A stretch of 64,000 nt of DNA from Bacteroidales bacterium (GTDB lineage Bacteria; Bacteroidota; Bacteroidia; Bacteroidales; JAQXIO01), in NCBI GenBank assembly GCA_029007825.1, contig JAQXIO010000052.1, forward strand, positions 24,257 to 88,256, given 5' to 3'. Below the pieces are notes generated by a model. The model was not told the DNA's origin. It made no database searches and saw only the letters and a list, made by a program, of their open reading frames with translations. Positions 59,013-64,000 of the stretch are shown here, piece by piece. Made by a program: the position numbers and the translations under genes. How positions within the stretch are numbered: position 1 is the first letter of the stretch; each line of letters starts with the position of its first letter.

Positions 59013-59044
59013 AAGAGGGAGATTTCACTTGAAATCTCCCTCTT
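59013..59044 (-). terminator. Terminator of the large T9SS protein gene
   Basis: The 15-base arms at 59013-59027 and 59030-59044 are perfect complements. On the minus strand a T-rich tract follows. Confidence 0.8.
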
Positions 59045-59066
59045 ATTTAAAGTTTATTTTTCAGAA

Positions 59067-62000
59067 TTACTTCTTCATAAATGGAACTGTTTCAGACTTA
59101 CCATCTTTTACAACTGTTACATAGTAGTAACCAGAAGCCAAGCCGGCAACATTCATTTGCAGTTCTTCAGAAGTCGTTGTTTCAGACATTACACGAACAC
59201 CGCTTGCGTTATAAATATTTACAACAGCATCTCCATCCGTAACATTTGTCTTAACATAGATAATATCTGAAGCCGGATTCGGGTAAACCGAAGCTTTAAC
59301 AGCATCTGTTTCTCCATCTTCAACACCATCTAACCACGGTTGCATATAGCAATCTCCTGCATTTGTCTGATTGGAAACTTCTACCTGAGCCATTACTGAA
59401 ACCGAAGGATTATCAGCTAAATAACCTTTCAGCATAACAATGCCGTTACAAGTACCAGCAGCACGTACTGTAAGCACATTCGAGCTATTTACAGTAATTG
59501 TGGCATGTGTTTTAACCTGTTCAGCATTCAATATTTCCCATTTAACATTTGGCATAAATGTATTATCAGGAGTTACAATAGGTGTGATCTTCGTATTGCC
59601 TTTATTTCTATCAATAAACAAATCACCTTCCAGCTCAATCTTTTCACCCTTCACACGGTCAAAGTAACCTAATGGCAGAGCTTCGAACTGAGGATCGTCA
59701 CCTTCAAATGTGTACATTACCATGCTATATTTCGGCACTTTTACAATCATACCATCTGTAATAGTCTGGTTTTCGAGAGTATCCGATTTGAATGTTTCAC
59801 GGCTGGAAGGATCGTCACCAGTAACTCTATAGCGGGTAACAGAACCAGCTTTCGGATTAATACCGGCAGGTAAAGCCAATTGTACAGAATAATCATGTTG
59901 GAAATCACGGCTGAAGAGTACGATTGTCCATTGTTTACCATTATTATAAACAGAGGCGCCAACCGGATCATGATCAAGAAGAGGAACAAGTGTACCCTTG
60001 CTATTTTCGACCATTAACGTATTGTTCGTACCGACTGTACTACTAACAACGTGACCTTTGCAATACTTATTAATTAAAGCTGCCATAGCATAATGAGCCA
60101 ACGGAGTTCCATCATCAAGGCTTATACGCCATTCACCACTACCATAAGTAAAAATCGTAGGCACGATCGAGCCGTATTTCATACTTGCAGTTAAATAGTC
60201 ATTCAATACAACTGCCTGTCCTAAATTACCAAAATAACTGGAAGTTGAAACCTGTGATTCATAGAAATACGTATATAGAGGTACACCACCTTCAACTATC
60301 TGGTTTTTCATACCAACCTGCAAACCTTCCAGATTACGTTTCATATGTTCCTGACGGAGACGATAGTATTGTGCGATATTTTCACCGTAAGAAACTTCAG
60401 GATTGTAATCCAGGTTACCGCCAAGATATCCGGCAGTACCCAAAGTATTTACTTCACCCTTGCTTCCTTTGATTACCTGCTCGTTCAAGCCGTAACTATC
60501 GCTCGGATGCGGGTTACGCGCACTGTAAACCATATATACTATATCTTTGATGTCATTCCAATATGGTGATGTTTTTATCGTATCAGCCATCTTACGACAC
60601 CATTCTCCATAAGTTATATAGTTCTTTCCGATAGGAGCATTGTGAGCGTCGCCTCCCCATACTTCATTACCGAATTCAAGAACCAGACCTTTACTCTTTT
60701 CTTTTGTCAAAAGCGGTTCAGCATAACCTTCAAGTGCACGGATACGTCCGTAAGGAGAGTTCATCGGGCCTGCTAAATATTCAATCAGGTTCAGGAATGT
60801 TTTCGGATCGCTCATGTAGTCAACGGTATAATTCGAACCGTCACCTCCGTTCAATCCGCCACTGCCATCTTTCGTTCCGATACACAATGAATAATAAGCG
60901 TTTATACTGTTTGCATAATTCATGTTATCGGCATGAGTAGCCGTTTTCACACTTGCCCCCATAGATAATGGAGCCTTCGATGCATCTGGGCCTGTGGCTT
61001 TTTCAAAGGCATAAACATTGGCATCCAAAGCCCCCCAACGGATTGTTCCGGGATAAAGATTATCTATTGCTTTCTTAAAGTTTTGATCTTTAAAGAGATT
61101 ACCACTCTTGAAATCACCATTAATACCCATACCCCAGTTCCAGGAGATATTCTTCTTTTCAACTGTCAAACGGGCACGATACTCACCAAATTCAAGACCA
61201 GCATCATCGAACGGATCGAATGAACCTGTAGACATATTTACTTCACCACTCTTATCAGAAGCAACCATAGAGGCATTGTAAGCCACTACCTGAATCTTGT
61301 AAGCAGTTTCAGGCTGCAAGTCTCTGATAAATACAGTATCGGCAAATATTTTTTCGTCTGTATTATACAATTCTCCGTCAACATATACGTCGTATGCCAC
61401 AACTTTTGAACCGGGAGCAACCGGAGTAGCCCATTTAACCTTCAACGTTTCACCTGTAGCCTTCACTTTTTGAATGCCTGTCGGAGCCATCGGTTTTTGG
61501 GTTGTACTTCCATATGTCGTTGCTGATTCAACATTGCTGATTAACGACTCATTTCCTAATTCATCAATAGCCGTTACAAATACATCGTATACAGTAGCTG
61601 GCGTCAAACCTTCAGCCATATAAGAAACTCCTGTAACAACATCAGTATTATTCTTAACACCGTTTACATATACGTTATATCCTGTTACTTTCGCAACTTT
61701 CGTTCCGCTGGAAACTTCGTCCCATACGATGCGGAGCGATTTATCCATTACAGTCTGTATTTTTACATTCTGAGGTGCTTCCGGTTTTACAACATCATAT
61801 AAAGGCGCCATAAATTCAGCGGGCAGATAGTCTCCGCTAAGACCAGGACCTGTAACTTTCAAACCGTATTCCAGACGATGGATAAACCATCTTTCTACGT
61901 ACATCGGATAAACTTTTCCAGCTTCGAGATAATAAGGTTCAGATTGTTTACCGCCATTGATATTCGATCCGACAGAACCACTGTTCGTTACGGTAGCAAT

Positions 62001-63998
62001 AGGTTTAGCCGCTTTCCATGAAGTACAAGTTGTATCGAGGAATACACCACCGGCAGCTTCATTTGCAATAAACTGGAATACATAGTTACCAGATTCCTGA
62101 GGAACGAAGAATCCTTTAAGAGCAGATGTCGCCATATCGATGATCGGATCGGGGTTACAAACGTCGCAATTTCCCGCAATTGTAATTTTCGGGAATATTT
62201 CCTGCCATTTTTCGTAATTCTCACCCCAGAAACTCTTATCGCTTTCACCGGGCACGTGAGCAGGAGAAATTACCTCACTGTAAACAGCAGAAGCATTCGT
62301 CTGAATCGGATTAGTTTGTTGCCAGAATACGATATCATAGAATTCCATAGCGATACCCGGATTACTGAACGGCTTAATATGCAACGTTACATCCTGAGGA
62401 TAATCATCCAAGAATACACGCAACTTAACTGTTCCAGCAACACCTTTTTCAGCTACATGAAGAATTGCAAAATGCTGTCCTGATGTATATTCAATAGTAG
62501 GTTCGCTAATCAAATCGGCACCTTCCAATACTTCAACTTTATAACCTGTTTTGATCTGGTCAAGCTGAGCCATATTAGACAAGATGACATTGTAGTTACC
62601 TGAATACATCACGATATTTACATCGGTAGGAGCTTCAAACATAGCAGGAGGATTATTCACATCGTAAACAACGATATAAAATTCCTTGATTGTAGTATCT
62701 TCTCCTTTGTTCGTACCGTTAGCGTCATCTTTTACCGTCAAAGTAATTTTCACTTTACCTGATTTTCCGGCAATCGGAGTATATGACAGTGTAGCTTCGC
62801 CAGCAGCGTTAACAGATGTTACCGTAGGATTAGCCAATACGTCAGGCTGATCGCTGGCAGCAGTAATCGTTACTACCTGATCCGGATTCTTAGCATCTAC
62901 ACCTGTTAATTTTACATTCTGAGTTCCTTTATCGTTATAAATATACTGCGTAGCTACGTCATCAATTACAGGAGGACGATTCACCGATGCATCATAAATA
63001 TTAACAGCAAAGCTCATTTCAATATCTTTCGTTATGCATCCTTCGGGCTGATTAGCCTGAGATACTTTTACGATAATACGATCTTCACCGAAAGCAGTAC
63101 CTGTACCTTTATAAGTCAATACGGCAGTAGCCCCACTCGTATAAGTTACGGTAGGAGCTGCCACTCCATTTTTAGAAGTAGCACTTACAGCAAGATTTCC
63201 ACCACCGGTAGAACTTCCGATACCGCTTAAATTTACTTTAACTTCTTGCACACTGGAAGACTCAGACTGATCTGCAGCTTGTGCAATTTTCGGTGCATTC
63301 TGACCTGCTTTTATCTGTTTTGCCTCAAATGCAGTTTTAGCAGCAGTCAATGTCGTATTGGCTTCCGTAGCTTCTGCATTAGTATAGCCTTCTTTATCGG
63401 CTACAGCCTGAGCAGCATCGATAGCAGACTTGAATGTTGCTTTAGATCCGGCCAAGAACATACCGTTTTCTTTACCTTCAACTGCAGCATTGTAAATCTC
63501 GTTTGATGCTGAGATTGTTGCTCTCAAGTCAAAACCTGCATCTTTTTCAGCAGAAATTTTGATATCATCAATTTTAGGAGTAGCTGTTGTCGTAATACGT
63601 ACAGCTAAACTTTTTACAGCAGGCATTGATTTTTTGAAAGTAATCAAGTTCCAGCCATCACTACCAGCCTGTACATCAATTTGTTCAGCTGAAGGATTTA
63701 GCTTCGTCCAATTCGTGCCCGCATCTGAGCTGTACTCTATCGTAAACTGATCTCCTGTTGCATCTTTGCATCCAAAAGAGAGCCAGATATCACGATAAAT
63801 CAATGTGTTAACATCGCTGAAAGCAATACCACCCGTAATGCTGATAATTTGACTTGTTCCTGAAGCTCCTTCATAGCCGGCAGAAACAGGATTGTCAGCC
63901 CTGGTCACAATTTTATAACCAAGGTCTTTAAGAATCTGGAACTGGCTGGCAGTTCCCACGTGTCCTGGTCCAGAACCGAGACACCAAGTAAGGTCCAT
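59067..63998 (-). CDS. Large T9SS-exported modular glycosidase candidate (partial, N-terminus beyond window)
   Basis: At least 1643 aa lie in the window and the true start is beyond the right edge. Residues below count from the edge. A beta-rich module (about 40-150) is followed by a helical FIVAR-like segment (about 170-230), two Ig/cadherin-like repeats (about 240-340, 342-447), a PA14-like region (about 550-720), two fibronectin III domains (about 740-830, 838-925) and a TIM-barrel-like domain (about 930-1440). That domain has LEFGNEVWG (Glu1112) and YFYESQV (Glu1247), a pattern of clan-A glycosidases such as GH51/GH39/GH30. A bacterial Ig-like stretch leads to a type A T9SS sorting domain (about 1569-1643: VYPNPASDIIYV, ASGYYYVTV, KDGK). 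The protein should be secreted or surface-attached through the type IX system. The substrate is unknown. Confidence 0.85.
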   Translation of the reverse strand: MDLTWCLGSGPGHVGTASQFQILKDLGYKIVTRADNPVSAGYEGASGTSQIISITGGIAFSDVNTLIYRDIWLSFGCKDATGDQFTIEYSSDAGTNWTKLNPSAEQIDVQAGSDGWNLITFKKSMPAVKSLAVRITTTATPKIDDIKISAEKDAGFDLRATISASNEIYNAAVEGKENGMFLAGSKATFKSAIDAAQAVADKEGYTNAEATEANTTLTAAKTAFEAKQIKAGQNAPKIAQAADQSESSSVQEVKVNLSGIGSSTGGGNLAVSATSKNGVAAPTVTYTSGATAVLTYKGTGTAFGEDRIIVKVSQANQPEGCITKDIEMSFAVNIYDASVNRPPVIDDVATQYIYNDKGTQNVKLTGVDAKNPDQVVTITAASDQPDVLANPTVTSVNAAGEATLSYTPIAGKSGKVKITLTVKDDANGTNKGEDTTIKEFYIVVYDVNNPPAMFEAPTDVNIVMYSGNYNVILSNMAQLDQIKTGYKVEVLEGADLISEPTIEYTSGQHFAILHVAEKGVAGTVKLRVFLDDYPQDVTLHIKPFSNPGIAMEFYDIVFWQQTNPIQTNASAVYSEVISPAHVPGESDKSFWGENYEKWQEIFPKITIAGNCDVCNPDPIIDMATSALKGFFVPQESGNYVFQFIANEAAGGVFLDTTCTSWKAAKPIATVTNSGSVGSNINGGKQSEPYYLEAGKVYPMYVERWFIHRLEYGLKVTGPGLSGDYLPAEFMAPLYDVVKPEAPQNVKIQTVMDKSLRIVWDEVSSGTKVAKVTGYNVYVNGVKNNTDVVTGVSYMAEGLTPATVYDVFVTAIDELGNESLISNVESATTYGSTTQKPMAPTGIQKVKATGETLKVKWATPVAPGSKVVAYDVYVDGELYNTDEKIFADTVFIRDLQPETAYKIQVVAYNASMVASDKSGEVNMSTGSFDPFDDAGLEFGEYRARLTVEKKNISWNWGMGINGDFKSGNLFKDQNFKKAIDNLYPGTIRWGALDANVYAFEKATGPDASKAPLSMGASVKTATHADNMNYANSINAYYSLCIGTKDGSGGLNGGDGSNYTVDYMSDPKTFLNLIEYLAGPMNSPYGRIRALEGYAEPLLTKEKSKGLVLEFGNEVWGGDAHNAPIGKNYITYGEWCRKMADTIKTSPYWNDIKDIVYMVYSARNPHPSDSYGLNEQVIKGSKGEVNTLGTAGYLGGNLDYNPEVSYGENIAQYYRLRQEHMKRNLEGLQVGMKNQIVEGGVPLYTYFYESQVSTSSYFGNLGQAVVLNDYLTASMKYGSIVPTIFTYGSGEWRISLDDGTPLAHYAMAALINKYCKGHVVSSTVGTNNTLMVENSKGTLVPLLDHDPVGASVYNNGKQWTIVLFSRDFQHDYSVQLALPAGINPKAGSVTRYRVTGDDPSSRETFKSDTLENQTITDGMIVKVPKYSMVMYTFEGDDPQFEALPLGYFDRVKGEKIELEGDLFIDRNKGNTKITPIVTPDNTFMPNVKWEILNAEQVKTHATITVNSSNVLTVRAAGTCNGIVMLKGYLADNPSVSVMAQVEVSNQTNAGDCYMQPWLDGVEDGETDAVKASVYPNPASDIIYVKTNVTDGDAVVNIYNASGVRVMSETTTSEELQMNVAGLASGYYYVTVVKDGKSETVPFMKK

Positions 63999-64000
63999 GT

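Overview
This window looks like a chromosomal segment from an anaerobic member of the Bacteroidales (phylum Bacteroidota). Several signs agree: AT-rich DNA with genes on both strands, recurrent TAnnTTTG promoter -7 boxes, a LytTR regulator with a LytS-type kinase, OmpA-family proteins, ThiH instead of ThiO, and many secreted glycoside hydrolases. The right-edge protein ends in a type IX secretion (T9SS) C-terminal sorting domain. That argues for a T9SS-positive lineage such as Barnesiellaceae, Dysgonomonadaceae or Tannerellaceae/Porphyromonadaceae rather than Bacteroides itself; this placement is an inference. No rRNA, tRNA, CRISPR array, phage or insertion sequence was found.

Region 1 (1-14 kb) is a glycan-breakdown block: a GH20 beta-hexosaminidase lipoprotein, a GH36-like alpha-galactosidase, two GH78-type alpha-L-rhamnosidase-like proteins, a GH2 beta-galactosidase-like enzyme, a TRIC/YicG-type membrane protein and NagB. 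No SusC/SusD pair is present. Region 2 (14-20 kb) holds an OmpA porin-like protein, thioredoxin, PurT, and a PitA phosphate transporter with its DUF47 partner, then about 1 kb of AT-rich DNA with one uncertain small ORF. Region 3 (20-27 kb) is a four-gene metal-efflux operon: a CzcA/CusA pump fused to a TolC-like outer-membrane factor, a short adaptor, a histidine kinase and a LytTR regulator.

Region 4 (27-33 kb) is a complete biotin operon, bioB-A-F-G-C-D, led by a small unrecognised conserved-looking protein. Region 5 (33-41 kb) is housekeeping: prolyl-tRNA synthetase, an OmpA-like lipoprotein with a small acidic protein, PreA with a stand-alone PreT N-terminal iron-sulfur domain, ClpB, and a pentapeptide-repeat protein. 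Region 6 (41-47 kb, minus strand) is a four-gene operon: GH110-like alpha-1,3-galactosidase, a NagB-like/PIG-L fusion with lost NagB catalytic residues, an MTA/SAH-type deaminase and purine nucleoside phosphorylase.

Region 7 (47-49 kb) is a divergent pair of a CI-type HTH regulator and an MNT-HEPN fusion protein, with a perfect palindrome inside the shared promoter region. Region 8 (49-55 kb) is a thiamine operon, TPP riboswitch-thiD-thiS-thiE-like-thiE-thiG-thiC-thiH. It lacks thiF; a ThiF/MoeB-type gene lies 3 kb away beside a serine acetyltransferase gene. The window ends with a Tat-signal Gfo/Idh/MocA oxidoreductase and a very large modular T9SS-exported glycosidase candidate that runs off the right edge.
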